Below, in pieces: positions 51,302-61,300 of a stretch of 64,000 nucleotides of DNA. Positions within the stretch are counted from its first letter, which is position 1; the number at the start of each line of letters is the position of its first letter. The translations under genes and the position numbers were made by a program. Source of the DNA: Psychrobacillus sp044762855 (GTDB taxonomy: Bacteria; Bacillota; Bacilli; Bacillales_A; Planococcaceae). The notes below the pieces were generated by a model, which saw only the letters and a list, made by a program, of their open reading frames with translations, ran no database searches and was not told where the DNA came from. Where the stretch lies: the NCBI RefSeq assembly GCF_044762855.1, contig NZ_JBIWFB010000008.1, positions 124,001 through 188,000 on the forward strand, in the 5' to 3' direction.

Positions 51302-52120
51302 ATGAGCGAAAAAGGAATACACACTGATTTTCGCGATGATATGACGTACAGTGATTATTTGCAGCTAGATAGCATTTTATCTAGTCAACAACGGTTATCA
51401 GATCATCACGATGAAATGTTATTTATCATTATTCATCAAGTGAGTGAGCTTTGGATGAAGCTAATATTGCATGAATTAACTAGTGCAATTCGAGCGATTC
51501 AAGAAGATAAAATGCAAGCAGCCTTCAAGATGCTTGCACGTGTGACAAAAATCCAAACACAGATCATTCAAGCTTGGGATGTACTTTCTACATTAACTCC
51601 TGCTGAGTATTTGGAGTTTCGCGATAAACTAGGAAAAGCATCTGGATTTCAATCTTATCAGTACCGACAAATTGAATTTGCATTAGGCTATAAAACGAAG
51701 CATATTCTTAAAATTTACGAGCAAGATACTGCGTTGTATGAGCAACTAGAAAAAACATTCCAAGCACCAAGCATTTATGATGTATCAGTTCAGGCATTAG
51801 CAAAAGCAGGATTTCATATAAACCCAGCAGTTGTGAATCGCGATTATTCGGTGACCTATAGTGGGGATGAGTCGGTTGCGGATGCGTGGAAAGAAGTATA
51901 TCGAAATGTAGATAAATACTGGAACTTATATCAATTGGCTGAGAAACTCGTAGATGTGGAAGATTGGCTACAGCAGTGGAGATTCCGTCATATGAAAACA
52001 GTGGAACGCATTATTGGTTTTAAAACTGGAACAGGTGGTTCATCGGGTGTGAACTATTTACGGAAAGTACTAGACCATCGTTTCTTTCCGGAATTGTGGG
52101 ATTTGAGAACAAGCTTATAA
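51302..52120 (+). CDS. kynA: Tryptophan 2,3-dioxygenase
   Basis: 272 aa, heme enzyme. DMTYSDYLQLDSILSSQ, the distal region DEMLFIIIHQVSELWMKLILHE, SGFQSYQYRQIEFALGYK, and the proximal-His region WRFRHMKTVERIIGFKTGTGGSSGVNYL. It opens the indole ring of tryptophan to N-formylkynurenine. It lies 14 bp after kynU with its own GGAGGG ribosome site. Confidence 0.96.
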   Translation: MSEKGIHTDFRDDMTYSDYLQLDSILSSQQRLSDHHDEMLFIIIHQVSELWMKLILHELTSAIRAIQEDKMQAAFKMLARVTKIQTQIIQAWDVLSTLTPAEYLEFRDKLGKASGFQSYQYRQIEFALGYKTKHILKIYEQDTALYEQLEKTFQAPSIYDVSVQALAKAGFHINPAVVNRDYSVTYSGDESVADAWKEVYRNVDKYWNLYQLAEKLVDVEDWLQQWRFRHMKTVERIIGFKTGTGGSSGVNYLRKVLDHRFFPELWDLRTSL

Positions 52121-52132
52121 TGGAGGCAAACA

Positions 52133-52759
52133 ATGAACAAAAAGTGGATCGATATTTCACAACCTTTTTCCAATAAAATCGGTACTTGGCCTGGTGATAC
52201 GCCTTTTCAATTTGAGTTAGCATATACAAAAGAAGAGACTGGCTCCGTTAATATCGGTCGATTTACTACAAGTGTGCATACTGGGACGCATGCAGATGCC
52301 CCTTTTCACTTTGATAATGACGCACCTACAATTGAACAGCTAGATGTTAATATTTACGTGGGGCGTGCAAGAGTGGTAGATGTCACAGGATTAGAGGGAA
52401 TTGGAAGGGAAGAGCTAGAAGTATTAGAACTGGATGGAGTGGAACGATTACTATTGAAAACTGCTAAAACGGTAAATGAGGAACAATTTCCAACACAAAT
52501 TCCAGTATTAAGAGAAAACATAGGCGCGTTTTTGCAGGAAAAAGGTATTTTTTTAATAGGAGTCGACCATCCATCCGTTGATGCATTGGATAGTAAAGAT
52601 TTGCCTGCTCATCATGCACTTTATCGCCATGGCGTACACATTTTAGAAAATTTATTATTACAAGATATCACACCAGGTGATTATGAACTAATAGCCTTGC
52701 CCCTTAAGATTCAAGGAGCAGATGGTAGTCCAGTGCGTGCAGTAATGCGTGAATTATGA
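52133..52759 (+). CDS. kynB: Kynurenine formamidase
   Basis: 208 aa, metal-dependent cyclase family with the diagnostic HTGTHADAPFHF (residues ~46-57, zinc/manganese ligands) and FLIGVDHPSVD. It hydrolyses N-formylkynurenine to kynurenine and formate, linking KynA to KynU. It lies 12 bp after kynA and ends the operon at a terminator. Confidence 0.95.
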   Translation: MNKKWIDISQPFSNKIGTWPGDTPFQFELAYTKEETGSVNIGRFTTSVHTGTHADAPFHFDNDAPTIEQLDVNIYVGRARVVDVTGLEGIGREELEVLELDGVERLLLKTAKTVNEEQFPTQIPVLRENIGAFLQEKGIFLIGVDHPSVDALDSKDLPAHHALYRHGVHILENLLLQDITPGDYELIALPLKIQGADGSPVRAVMREL

Positions 52760-52760
52760 G

Positions 52761-52802
52761 AAAAGCCTTCTATTAGCGGAGCTAGCTGATAGAAGGCTTT
52801 TT
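52761..52802 (+). terminator. Terminator of the kynurenine operon
   Basis: AAAAGCCTTCTAT / ATAGAAGGCTTTT, a 13-bp stem with a T-tail. Confidence 0.9.
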
Positions 52803-52945
52803 GCAAATTTGACGAAATCGAAAACTAATGTGAATTTCCAACTGAATAAGGGCAGAATAGTGATGTAAATCATACCGGATATTTTTAAGAACGTTTATAC
52901 TAGAAGGAGTGAATGACACCGGATTTAAGACAAGGAGTGAACGTT

Positions 52946-54331
52946 TTGAAAAAGATAGTTGTAATAGGCGGAGGAATTACAGGACTTTCAACCATGCATT
53001 ATTTGCAAAAACTTAAAAAAGAAAAAGCACTAGATATAGAGTTAGTATTAGTGGAATCAAATGATTATTTAGGCGGGAAAATTCATTCTGTACGTAATGG
53101 CGAATTTATAATGGAAACGGGAGCAGACTCCATTGTTGCACGAAATGCAGGCGTTTTGCCTTTAGTAGAAGAGCTAAATTTACAAGAGGAGCTTGTCTAC
53201 AATGCGACAGGTATTTCTTATATATATACGAATAACGAATTGCACGCCATTCCAGCAGATACAGTATTTGGTATACCGACAAGTGAGGAATCGTTAGAAA
53301 GTAGCACATTAGTTTCCGATGAAGGTAAAGAAGAAGCGTTGAAAGATTTTGAGTTGCCAAATGAAAGCTTTACAAAAGACAGTTCAATTGGATCTTTTTT
53401 AGAACATTTCTTAGGTAAAGAGTTAGTCGAGAAACAAATAGCACCTGTCTTATCAGGTGTATATTCTGGAGATTTAGATAAGCTAACAATGGCTTCAACT
53501 TTACCTTATTTAGTGGATTATAAAGACGAGTATGGCAGTATTATAAAAGGGTTGGAAGCAAACAGGGAACAATTCCTAGCGGCAGCAAATAAAAAATTTA
53601 TCTCCTTTAAAAATGGACTTTCGGCGTTGATAGATCGAATGGAAGAAGAACTCCAGGACGCTACTATTTTAACAGGAGTGCGCACAACAAAGATTACCAA
53701 AAATGATGATAAGTATGAAATATTCTTTTCTAACAAAGAGCCAATCAAAGCAGATTATGTTGTCTTAACAACTCCTCATGATGTTGCCCAAAGTATATTG
53801 CAAAATGAAGAGTTGGACGCTGATTTTAATAGACTGAAAAATTCCTCGCTTATTAGTATTTATCTAGGCTTTGATATTCCGGATGAACAGCTTCCTGCTG
53901 AAGGTACGGGCTTTATCGTTTCTGAAAATAGCGATGTGAAATGCAATGCGTGCACATGGACAAGCCGTAAATGGAAACATACATCTGAAAAGAGCCATTT
54001 GCTTGTTCGCATGTTCTACAAAAGCACGAATCCTACATTTGAGGAAATGAAACATATGAGTGAAGACGAGTTGGTTCAAGTCGCTTTACAAGATATAGAA
54101 AAGAGCTTGAAATTAACTGGGAAGCCCCAAGTTGTAGAAGTGACAAAATGGAATGATTTCATGCCAAATTATCACTTAGAGCATGGGCAAGCGGTGACAG
54201 CGTTAAGTGAAAAATTGTCTGCTCAATACCCCCAAGTAGTGCTTGCTGGATGTTCTTATTACGGAGTAGGTATCGGTGCTTGTATTAAGAATGGTAAGGA
54301 AACTGCTGAGCTTATTGCTGAAAGTATTTAA
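52946..54331 (+). CDS. HemY/CgoX-type porphyrinogen oxidase
   Basis: 461 aa, FAD-dependent protoporphyrinogen/coproporphyrinogen III oxidase family (HemY, CgoX in Gram-positives). N-terminal dinucleotide site KIVVIGGGITGLSTMHYL, FIMETGADSIVARN, APVLSGVYSGDLDKL and C-terminal YYGVGIGACIKNGKETAELI. In Bacilli this enzyme makes coproporphyrin III for heme. A TTG start at 52946 follows AGGAGTG by 6 nt; the upstream ATG at 52913 has its AGGAGTGA directly adjacent and is rejected. No hemE or hemH is near, so it is a stand-alone or extra copy, and another substrate cannot be excluded. Confidence 0.85.
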   Translation: MKKIVVIGGGITGLSTMHYLQKLKKEKALDIELVLVESNDYLGGKIHSVRNGEFIMETGADSIVARNAGVLPLVEELNLQEELVYNATGISYIYTNNELHAIPADTVFGIPTSEESLESSTLVSDEGKEEALKDFELPNESFTKDSSIGSFLEHFLGKELVEKQIAPVLSGVYSGDLDKLTMASTLPYLVDYKDEYGSIIKGLEANREQFLAAANKKFISFKNGLSALIDRMEEELQDATILTGVRTTKITKNDDKYEIFFSNKEPIKADYVVLTTPHDVAQSILQNEELDADFNRLKNSSLISIYLGFDIPDEQLPAEGTGFIVSENSDVKCNACTWTSRKWKHTSEKSHLLVRMFYKSTNPTFEEMKHMSEDELVQVALQDIEKSLKLTGKPQVVEVTKWNDFMPNYHLEHGQAVTALSEKLSAQYPQVVLAGCSYYGVGIGACIKNGKETAELIAESI

Positions 54332-54343
54332 CTATTATGATGA

Positions 54344-54392
54344 TGGTGCCTCAAAAGTCTTTTAATAAATGACTTTTGAGGCATCTTTTTTT
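54344..54392 (+). terminator. Terminator after the porphyrinogen oxidase gene
   Basis: TGCCTCAAAAGTC / GACTTTTGAGGCA (13 bp, 11-nt loop), then TCTTTTTTT. Confidence 0.92.
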
Positions 54393-54448
54393 CATGTATT
54401 TAATTCCATCTATTCAATCTTCAATAAAAAGAAAATTCCAAACTTTAC

Positions 54449-54477
54449 TTGACGCCTTACTCTATTAAAGGTACGAT
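54449..54477 (+). promoter_or_regulatory. SigA promoter of yitJ-metH
   Basis: TTGACG, 17-nt spacer, TACGAT, about 30 nt before the SAM-I aptamer. Confidence 0.65.
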
Positions 54478-54505
54478 ATGTCTAATGAAAAAACTGAATA
54501 TTAAA

Positions 54506-54614
54506 TTCTTATCAAGAGAAGCTGAGGGACTGGCCCTGTGAAGCTTCAGCAACCTGCCGTTTAGGTTAGGTGCTAAATCCAGCAGACACCTAATAGTCTG
54601 AAAGATGAGAAGGA
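54506..54614 (+). promoter_or_regulatory. SAM-I (S-box) riboswitch of yitJ-metH
   Basis: CTTATCAAGAGAAGCTGAGG, GGACTGGCCCTGTGAAGCTTCAGCAACC (split by the helix), GGTGCTAAATCCAGCA, and GATGAGAAGGA closing P1. Unlike the metE leader, it has no cobalamin aptamer after it, so the B12-dependent branch answers to SAM only. Confidence 0.95.
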
Positions 54615-54633
54615 ACGATTTTTGTAAACTCGT

Positions 54634-54666
54634 AAAGCCTTCTTTTAATTAGAGAAGGCTTTTTTT
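54634..54666 (+). terminator. Terminator of the second SAM-I riboswitch
   Basis: AAAGCCTTCT / AGAAGGCTTT with a 9-nt loop and a T-run. Confidence 0.88.
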
Positions 54667-54703
54667 ATTGTAAAGTTTTTGATCAGGGAGAGGATGAGTG
54701 CAA

Positions 54704-56563
54704 ATGGGATTGTTAGAGAAACTACAAACAAATATGTTAACAGCAGATGGAGCGATGGGAACGCTACTCTATTCATATGGAATTGAATATTGCAATGAAG
54801 AGTTAAACATCGAAAGGCCAGAAATCATCGAGAAAATACATCAGGATTATATCGAAGCCGGTGCAGATATTATACAAACAAATACATACGGCGCGAATGC
54901 GATTAAATTGGCGAGGTATGGACTAGAAAACAATGTGAAAGAAATCAACGAAGCGGCGATTCAAATTGCGAAGCGTGCTGCTGCGCCTGGAGGCCAATTT
55001 GTGCTAGGTACAATCGGGGCAATACGAGGCATACGTAAGAGCGATGCAACACTTGAGGAAATTATTCAAATGGTTGACGGGCAAGCGAATCATTTGCTTA
55101 CTGGCAATCCAGATGGACTATTACTTGAAACGTATTATGATTTTGAGGAATTATCTGCAACCGTTACACATTTACGAAAGTTAACTGATACGCCAATCAT
55201 AGCGCAAGTATCGATGCATGAACCTGGTATCTTGCAAAATGGATTATCACTGAATGATGCATTGCAACAGCTGGATGCATTAGGAGCAGATGTCGTTGGA
55301 GTTAATTGTCGTCTAGGTCCGTTCCATACGATACAGGCATTGGAAGAGGTTTCCCTGCCCAAAAACGCATATCTTTCTGCTTTTCCGAATGCCAGCTTAC
55401 TGGATATGGAAGATGGTCGAATCGTGTACGAATCAGAAGCGGATTATTTTGGTAAGGCTGCATTACTACTTCGGGAAGAAGGAGTTCGATTGATCGGTGG
55501 ATGTTGTGGAACGACTCCTAAGCATATCGAAGCGGCCAAAAAAAGAATTGGTCATTTACCTCCTTTAACAACGAAAGTCGTGGCTCCTAAAAAGCCGATT
55601 ATTATCCGAGATGCCGAGCCGAATATCAACGAACCCCTCCACATAAAAGTGCAAAAAGAACGGACTATTATTGTGGAACTGGACACTCCACGTCATTTAG
55701 ACACGACAACTTTTATGGAAGGTGCTACAAAGCTCTATGATGCTGGTGTTGACGCTGTGACGATGGCGGATAATTCACTTGCTTCCCCGCGCATTAGTAA
55801 TATGGCGATGGGATCGATGTTAAAGCTACAAAATAATATCCGTCCTCTTGCCCATATTACGTGCCGAGATCGCAATCTTATCGGTCTTCAATCGCATCTA
55901 ATGGGGCTTGATGCGCTAGGTATTCATGACATATTAGCAGTAACAGGAGATCCGACAAAAATTGGGGACTTCCCAGGTGCTACAAGCGTTTATGACGTTT
56001 CAAGTTTGGAATTGATTCAATTAATTAAGCAGCTAAATGAAGGTATTTCATTCTCCGGGAAATCGCTCCGAAAGAAAGCGAAATTCTCTGTGGCAGCGGC
56101 TTTCAATCCAAACGTTCGAGTACTAGACCGAGCAGTAAAACGACTAGAAAAGAAAATCGAGTGTGGTGCCGATTACTTCATCACACAACCTGTTTATACG
56201 AAAGAAAAAATTCAAGAAATTTATGAAGCAACGAAACATTTAGCAACTCCTATTTTCATTGGCATTATGCCGCTAACCAATATACGAAATTCCGAGTTCT
56301 TGCATAATGAAGTGCCTGGCATCAAATTATCCGATGAAGTGTTAGAAAGAATGCGTGCATGTGGCGAGGATAGAGAACGTGCCACTGCGGAAGGAATACA
56401 AATTGCTAAAGAACTAATAGACACTGCAACAGAATTATTCAATGGTATTTATATAATTACACCGTTTTTCAGATACGATATGTCGCTTGAATTAATCAAA
56501 CATATCAATGAAATTGATAGTGAGAAAGTGAGAGAGAGCAGCTATGTCCAAACATCTAATTGA
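54704..56563 (+). CDS. yitJ: Homocysteine S-methyltransferase / methylenetetrahydrofolate reductase
   Basis: 619 aa, a two-domain fusion. Residues 1-~300 are the homocysteine-binding barrel (ADGAMGTLLYSYGIEYCNEELN, zinc cysteines in VNCRLG and IGGCCGTTPKHI). Residues ~310-600 are the MTHFR barrel (DTPRHLDTTTFMEGA, LAVTGDPTKIGDFPGATSVYD, DYFITQPVYT). It supplies 5-methyltetrahydrofolate and may itself methylate homocysteine, as B. subtilis YitJ. ATG 54704 is about 9 nt from GAGAGG; a GTG at 54698 is too close. It is the first gene behind a SAM-I riboswitch and overlaps metH by 20 bp. Confidence 0.95.
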   Translation: MGLLEKLQTNMLTADGAMGTLLYSYGIEYCNEELNIERPEIIEKIHQDYIEAGADIIQTNTYGANAIKLARYGLENNVKEINEAAIQIAKRAAAPGGQFVLGTIGAIRGIRKSDATLEEIIQMVDGQANHLLTGNPDGLLLETYYDFEELSATVTHLRKLTDTPIIAQVSMHEPGILQNGLSLNDALQQLDALGADVVGVNCRLGPFHTIQALEEVSLPKNAYLSAFPNASLLDMEDGRIVYESEADYFGKAALLLREEGVRLIGGCCGTTPKHIEAAKKRIGHLPPLTTKVVAPKKPIIIRDAEPNINEPLHIKVQKERTIIVELDTPRHLDTTTFMEGATKLYDAGVDAVTMADNSLASPRISNMAMGSMLKLQNNIRPLAHITCRDRNLIGLQSHLMGLDALGIHDILAVTGDPTKIGDFPGATSVYDVSSLELIQLIKQLNEGISFSGKSLRKKAKFSVAAAFNPNVRVLDRAVKRLEKKIECGADYFITQPVYTKEKIQEIYEATKHLATPIFIGIMPLTNIRNSEFLHNEVPGIKLSDEVLERMRACGEDRERATAEGIQIAKELIDTATELFNGIYIITPFFRYDMSLELIKHINEIDSEKVRESSYVQTSN

Positions 56564-59500
56564 GCAGCAACTTCAAAATAGAATCCTCATCATTGATGGT
56601 GCGATGGGGACAATGATTCAAAATGCAAATCTTGAACCAGAAGATTTTGGGGGAGAGCAATATGACGGGTGTAATGAATATTTGAATATCGTGAATCCAG
56701 GGGTCATTGAGCAAATTCACCGTGAATATCTTGAAGCTGGTGCAGACATCATTTGCACGAACACATTTGGTGGAACGCCGGTTGTATTGAATGAATATGA
56801 TCTCGGTAGCAAAGCACATGATATAAACTTTCATGCAGCTCAATTTGCAAAGAAATGTGCAGAAGAATTTTCGACTTCCAAATGGCCACGTTTTGTAGCG
56901 GGAGCGATCGGGCCGACGACGAAAACATTGTCTGTCACTGGCGGGATTACTTTTGATGAACTAAAGCAAGACTTTTATGTGCAGGCAAAAGCATTAGTGG
57001 AAGGCGGCTCTGACTTGATTTTACTTGAAACAAGTCAAGATATGCTTAACGTAAAAGCTGCAACACTCGGGATTAAACAAGCATTCACAGAAACAGGAAA
57101 AGAGCTTCCTATAATGATTTCCGGCACGATTGAACCGATGGGAACAACTTTAGCAGGGCAAAGCATTGAGGCTTTTTATATTTCTATTGAACATATAAAA
57201 CCGATTTCCGTCGGTCTTAACTGTGCAACTGGTCCTGAATTTATGACGGATCATATTCGCTCACTTTCTGAGTTATCGGATGGGTACGTAAGCTGTTATC
57301 CAAATGCTGGATTGCCAGATGAAGAAGGGCATTATCATGAATCACCAGACTCATTGTCCAAAAAGTTAAAAGGTTTTGCAGAGAAAGGATGGTTGAATTT
57401 AGTCGGTGGATGTTGCGGTACGACCCCTGCACATATTCGAGCCGTGCGAGAAGCTGTAGAAGGGATTGCACCTAGAAAACCTGCTGAAGCTAGTCATGGC
57501 CACGTAGTTTCTGGAATCGAACCACTCCTTTATGATGACACGATGCGCCCACTGTTAATCGGTGAGCGAACAAATGTAATCGGATCACGAAAGTTTAAAC
57601 GTCTTATTATAGATGAAAAATTTGAAGAAGCCTCTGAAATTGCACGTGCCCAAGTAAAAGGTGGTGCCCATGTAATTGATATTTGTCTAGCAAATCCAGA
57701 CCGCGACGAACTGTCGGATATGACGAAATTTATGAAAGAAGTAGTGAAAAAAGTAAAAGTGCCACTTGTTATCGATTCTACGGATGAAAAAGTTATAGAG
57801 GAAGCATTGAAATATTCTCAAGGGAAAACAATCATCAACTCCATTAATTTAGAAGATGGAGAAGAACGATTCGATGCTGTAATGCCGCTTGTAAAAAAAT
57901 ATGGTGCAGCAGTAGTTGTTGGAACAATAGATGAAGTAGGAATGGCGGTTACACGTGAACGAAAACTAGAAATTGCTGAGCGTTCGTATAAACTACTTGT
58001 GAATAAATGGGGACTTGCACCAGAAGATATTATTTTTGACCCACTTGTTTTCCCGGTTGGGACGGGAGATCAACAATATATTGGCTCTGCAGTCGAAACA
58101 ATTGAAGGAATCCGTTTGATCAAAGAAAAAATGCCGCGCGCTTTAACTATTTTAGGTGTAAGTAATGTATCATTCGGACTGCCACCTGTTGGACGCGAAG
58201 TATTGAATGCAGTATATCTATACCATTGTACACAAGCTGGTCTTGATTATGCCATTGTGAACACAGAGAAGCTAGAGCGATATGCATCTATTCCAGAACA
58301 AGAAATTGAGATGGCCAATGAATTATTATTTACGACTACCGACAAAACACTTGCGGATTTCACCGATTTTTATCGGGACAAAAAGAAAGAAAAAACAGAA
58401 GCGGATATCCCTAAAACAGTACCTGAGCGCCTTGCTTATTACATTATTGAAGGAACAAAAGAAGGACTTATTCCAGATTTAGAACAGGCACTGAATATGT
58501 ATGATTCACCTCTTGAAGTGATAAACGGACCTCTTATGGATGGCATGTCAGAAGTAGGGCGTCTTTTCAATGACAATCAATTAATCGTTGCGGAAGTACT
58601 TCAAAGTGCGGGCGTGATGAAAGCATCGGTATCTTATTTGGAACAATTCATGGAAAAAAATGAAGATGACTCTGGAAAAGGGAAAATCGTGCTTGCAACC
58701 GTAAAAGGGGATGTACATGATATCGGCAAAAACCTCGTCGATATAATCTTAAGTAACAATGGTTACAAAGTGTTAGATATAGGCATAAAAGTAACTCCAG
58801 CAGAATTAATAGAAGTGATTCGAAAAGAGAAACCAGATATTGTAGGACTTTCCGGATTACTCGTTAAATCAGCCCAACAAATGGTCATCACGGCACAGGA
58901 TTTTAAAGAAGCGGGAATTGATATCCCAATGCTCGTAGGGGGAGCGGCACTTTCGAGACGCTTCACGGAAACAAAGATCTCTGCAGAGTATGAAGGACCA
59001 GTACTATACGCAAAAGATGCCATGCAAGGGCTGGAGCTGGCAAATCGCCTGCAAAATGAAGGAGATAAAATAACTCTTTTAGAAGAATTAACGATTCAAC
59101 AAGAAAAACGAAAAGTGGCAGAAGCAAATCGAGCATCTAAACAAGCAGTTGCGGTATTAACAAAGCCTGTGAAAACAGTAAGGGAAGATGTGCAAGTATA
59201 CCAACCGAAAGACTTACGTAGACATGTTTTAAAAGACTATTCCGTGTCACATCTATATCCATACGTCAATATGCGGACACTAATAGGTCACCATTTAGGC
59301 TTAAAAGGATATAGCGATAAGCTGCTTGAACAAAAAGATACACGTGCAGTGGAATTACATGAACTTGTAACAGAGTTTTTAGGAGCAGATATATTAAAAC
59401 CATCGGGCATGTATCAGTTTTTCCCGGCACAATCGGATGGGGATGACGTCATTATCTATGATCCAAGTGATGCCAAAACGGAGATTGAGCGATTTACGTT

Positions 59501-59981
59501 CCCCCGTCAATCGGTAGACCCTTATCTTTGTCTTGCTGACTATTTGAAATCAGTCGACAGTGGGCAGATGGATTATGTCGCATTTATGCTCGTAACGGCA
59601 GGTCATGGAGTACGTGCTGCAGCAAATAAGTTAAAAGAACAAGGAAAGTTTCTAGAAAGCCATGCCTTGCAAGCAACTGCTCTTGAGCTAGCAGAAGGAT
59701 TTGCAGAACGAATTCACCAAGAAATCCGAGATCAGTGGGGCTTCCCCGATGCAACGGACTTTACTATGCGTGAACGATTCGCAGCAAAGTACCAAGGACA
59801 ACGTTTTTCGTTCGGCTACCCAGCTTGCCCTAATTTAGAAGACCAATCCAAATTATTCGGTCTTATCAAGCCGGGAGATATTGGTGTCGAGTTAACGGAA
59901 GAATTCATGATGGAGCCTGAAGCATCTGTATCGGCGATTGTATTTGCTCATCCAGATGCGAGATATTTTGTAGTGGATTAA
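56544..59981 (+). CDS. metH: Cobalamin-dependent methionine synthase
   Basis: 1145 aa with all four MetH modules. The homocysteine domain is residues 1-~330 (DGAMGTMIQ, NCATGPE, VGGCCGTTPAHI), the pterin domain ~345-620 (GERTNVIGSRKFKRLI, GGAHVIDICLA), the B12 cap ~650-745 and the B12-binding Rossmann part with GDVHDIGKN (axial His about residue 725). The AdoMet-reactivation domain is ~900-1145 (YPYVNMRTLIGHH, YFVVD end). It methylates homocysteine using methylcobalamin and 5-methyltetrahydrofolate. It overlaps yitJ, whose MTHFR domain makes its substrate. Confidence 0.97.
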   Translation: MSKHLIEQQLQNRILIIDGAMGTMIQNANLEPEDFGGEQYDGCNEYLNIVNPGVIEQIHREYLEAGADIICTNTFGGTPVVLNEYDLGSKAHDINFHAAQFAKKCAEEFSTSKWPRFVAGAIGPTTKTLSVTGGITFDELKQDFYVQAKALVEGGSDLILLETSQDMLNVKAATLGIKQAFTETGKELPIMISGTIEPMGTTLAGQSIEAFYISIEHIKPISVGLNCATGPEFMTDHIRSLSELSDGYVSCYPNAGLPDEEGHYHESPDSLSKKLKGFAEKGWLNLVGGCCGTTPAHIRAVREAVEGIAPRKPAEASHGHVVSGIEPLLYDDTMRPLLIGERTNVIGSRKFKRLIIDEKFEEASEIARAQVKGGAHVIDICLANPDRDELSDMTKFMKEVVKKVKVPLVIDSTDEKVIEEALKYSQGKTIINSINLEDGEERFDAVMPLVKKYGAAVVVGTIDEVGMAVTRERKLEIAERSYKLLVNKWGLAPEDIIFDPLVFPVGTGDQQYIGSAVETIEGIRLIKEKMPRALTILGVSNVSFGLPPVGREVLNAVYLYHCTQAGLDYAIVNTEKLERYASIPEQEIEMANELLFTTTDKTLADFTDFYRDKKKEKTEADIPKTVPERLAYYIIEGTKEGLIPDLEQALNMYDSPLEVINGPLMDGMSEVGRLFNDNQLIVAEVLQSAGVMKASVSYLEQFMEKNEDDSGKGKIVLATVKGDVHDIGKNLVDIILSNNGYKVLDIGIKVTPAELIEVIRKEKPDIVGLSGLLVKSAQQMVITAQDFKEAGIDIPMLVGGAALSRRFTETKISAEYEGPVLYAKDAMQGLELANRLQNEGDKITLLEELTIQQEKRKVAEANRASKQAVAVLTKPVKTVREDVQVYQPKDLRRHVLKDYSVSHLYPYVNMRTLIGHHLGLKGYSDKLLEQKDTRAVELHELVTEFLGADILKPSGMYQFFPAQSDGDDVIIYDPSDAKTEIERFTFPRQSVDPYLCLADYLKSVDSGQMDYVAFMLVTAGHGVRAAANKLKEQGKFLESHALQATALELAEGFAERIHQEIRDQWGFPDATDFTMRERFAAKYQGQRFSFGYPACPNLEDQSKLFGLIKPGDIGVELTEEFMMEPEASVSAIVFAHPDARYFVVD

Positions 59982-59987
59982 ACAATG

Positions 59988-60026
59988 CACAGCCAGCAGA
60001 TTCGTTATCTGTTGGCTGTGTTTTTT
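59988..60026. terminator. Terminator of yitJ-metH
   Basis: CACAGCCAgCAGA / TCTGttGGCTGTG followed by TTTTTT. The end of the convergent DUF817 gene lies inside this hairpin. Confidence 0.88.
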
Positions 60027-60778
60027 GTAGTACCACTCTTCACCCTCTTCAACTGAGCCACAATAATCACACTGATGATAACAAGTAAAAACCACGAACT
60101 AATTTTCCCGATATGCACAATCGACCATGTCGCTTCCTGATTAGGATATTGCCAAGCACCTAAAAACGTAGTTATATTTTCTGCGATCCATATAAAGAAA
60201 CCAATCAATAGAAAGGAGAGAATCATAGGCATTTTATAAATCTTCTCATTGACCCGAAAAGTTACAAATGTTCGGAAGAAAATAATGACCAATAAGGCTT
60301 TTAAAAACCATCTTACATCATAACTAAAATGATGCGTAAAAAAGTTCAGATAAATAAGAGCACTAATACTAACAGCGAAAAATGGCTTTGGCCAGTTATA
60401 CATATGTAAGTCCATCCGTCTCCAACTTTGACAAATATAGCTCGCGACACTGGCATACATGAAACCGCTGTATAAAGGGACGCCGAAAAATTTACTATAG
60501 GCTTCTTCTGGATAAGCCCATGAACCCATATGCACTTTGAATATTTCAAGTGCCAAGCCGATTATATGAAATAAACAAATAACCTTTAACTCATCTAATG
60601 TTTCTAATTTGGATGCAAGCATAAAAATTTGTGCAGCTATACAAATGATTAATATAAAATCATAGCGTGGTAAATACGGAATGGCTATCAACTTCGACAA
60701 TGCAAGCGCTGCAAAAATGATAACTGGAAAGATACAAGAGAGTGCTTGTAAATATCCAAATTTTAGAAAGTTCTTCAT
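60005..60778 (-). CDS. DUF817 family membrane protein
   Basis: 257 aa, about 7-8 transmembrane helices. The conserved segment VHMGSWAYPEEAYSKFFGVPLYSGFMYASVASYICQ and the later ITTFLGAWQYPNQEATWSIVHIGKISSW identify DUF817, a family of unknown function. Its stop codon lies within the metH terminator hairpin, so the two convergent transcripts overlap at their ends. No neighbour hints at a role. Confidence 0.88.
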   Translation of the reverse strand: MKNFLKFGYLQALSCIFPVIIFAALALSKLIAIPYLPRYDFILIICIAAQIFMLASKLETLDELKVICLFHIIGLALEIFKVHMGSWAYPEEAYSKFFGVPLYSGFMYASVASYICQSWRRMDLHMYNWPKPFFAVSISALIYLNFFTHHFSYDVRWFLKALLVIIFFRTFVTFRVNEKIYKMPMILSFLLIGFFIWIAENITTFLGAWQYPNQEATWSIVHIGKISSWFLLVIISVIIVAQLKRVKSGTTKNTANR

Positions 60779-61300
60779 CGTAAGTATAACCCCGACTTTC
60801 TTCTAAATTAATATCTCTAGAATGTGGACGAAATAGTCTATTGCAAGTTGCTTCTTTAGTAGGAATTCAAAAGTCTACTACTCTCGAAAAATATGTGTAA
60901 TGATAAAAACATTAAGTTTAGAGACCTATAATTTGGGATATTAAGAGTGTAAAAAACTAAAGTTTTTTAAGAGAATTATTATTAATTCACAAGTGAGTAA
61001 ATTTAAGTTGGACAATATTAGAATTTAATGATTAAATATTTCGGCAGGATTATAACATTTTTAATTTATATAGAGAAATGTAAATACTACTAAGAGTGCT
61101 ATTTCCCACCCCAAATAATTTATCCTTGCTTATCGGAAGATAAATCATGCAGGAAATCCTCTTCATGTAAACTACAGCTAAAAAGATTTATATATTTACT
61201 TTAATTAAGGTAAAACCTTCCTTTATAAAAACAGAATAAATCTAAGTCGGATGACAAATAATTAAGAGTTATCGATTACCAAATTGGAAAGGGAAAAAAT
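60779..61300. other. Long AT-rich region upstream of the PAS-GGDEF gene
   Basis: 522 bp without a credible ORF. It contains the site AATTCACAAGTGAGT at 60984-60998, which recurs inverted at 63413-63427, and a small AAAAAACT/AGTTTTTT hairpin near 60951. No recognised RNA element. Confidence 0.5.
60984..60998. repeat. 15-bp near-palindrome, copy 1
   Basis: AATTCACAAGTGAGT, with TCAC-AA-GTGA two-fold symmetry. The identical 15-mer occurs in reverse orientation at 63413-63427. It is a candidate regulator-binding site about 300 bp before the PAS-GGDEF gene. Confidence 0.5.
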
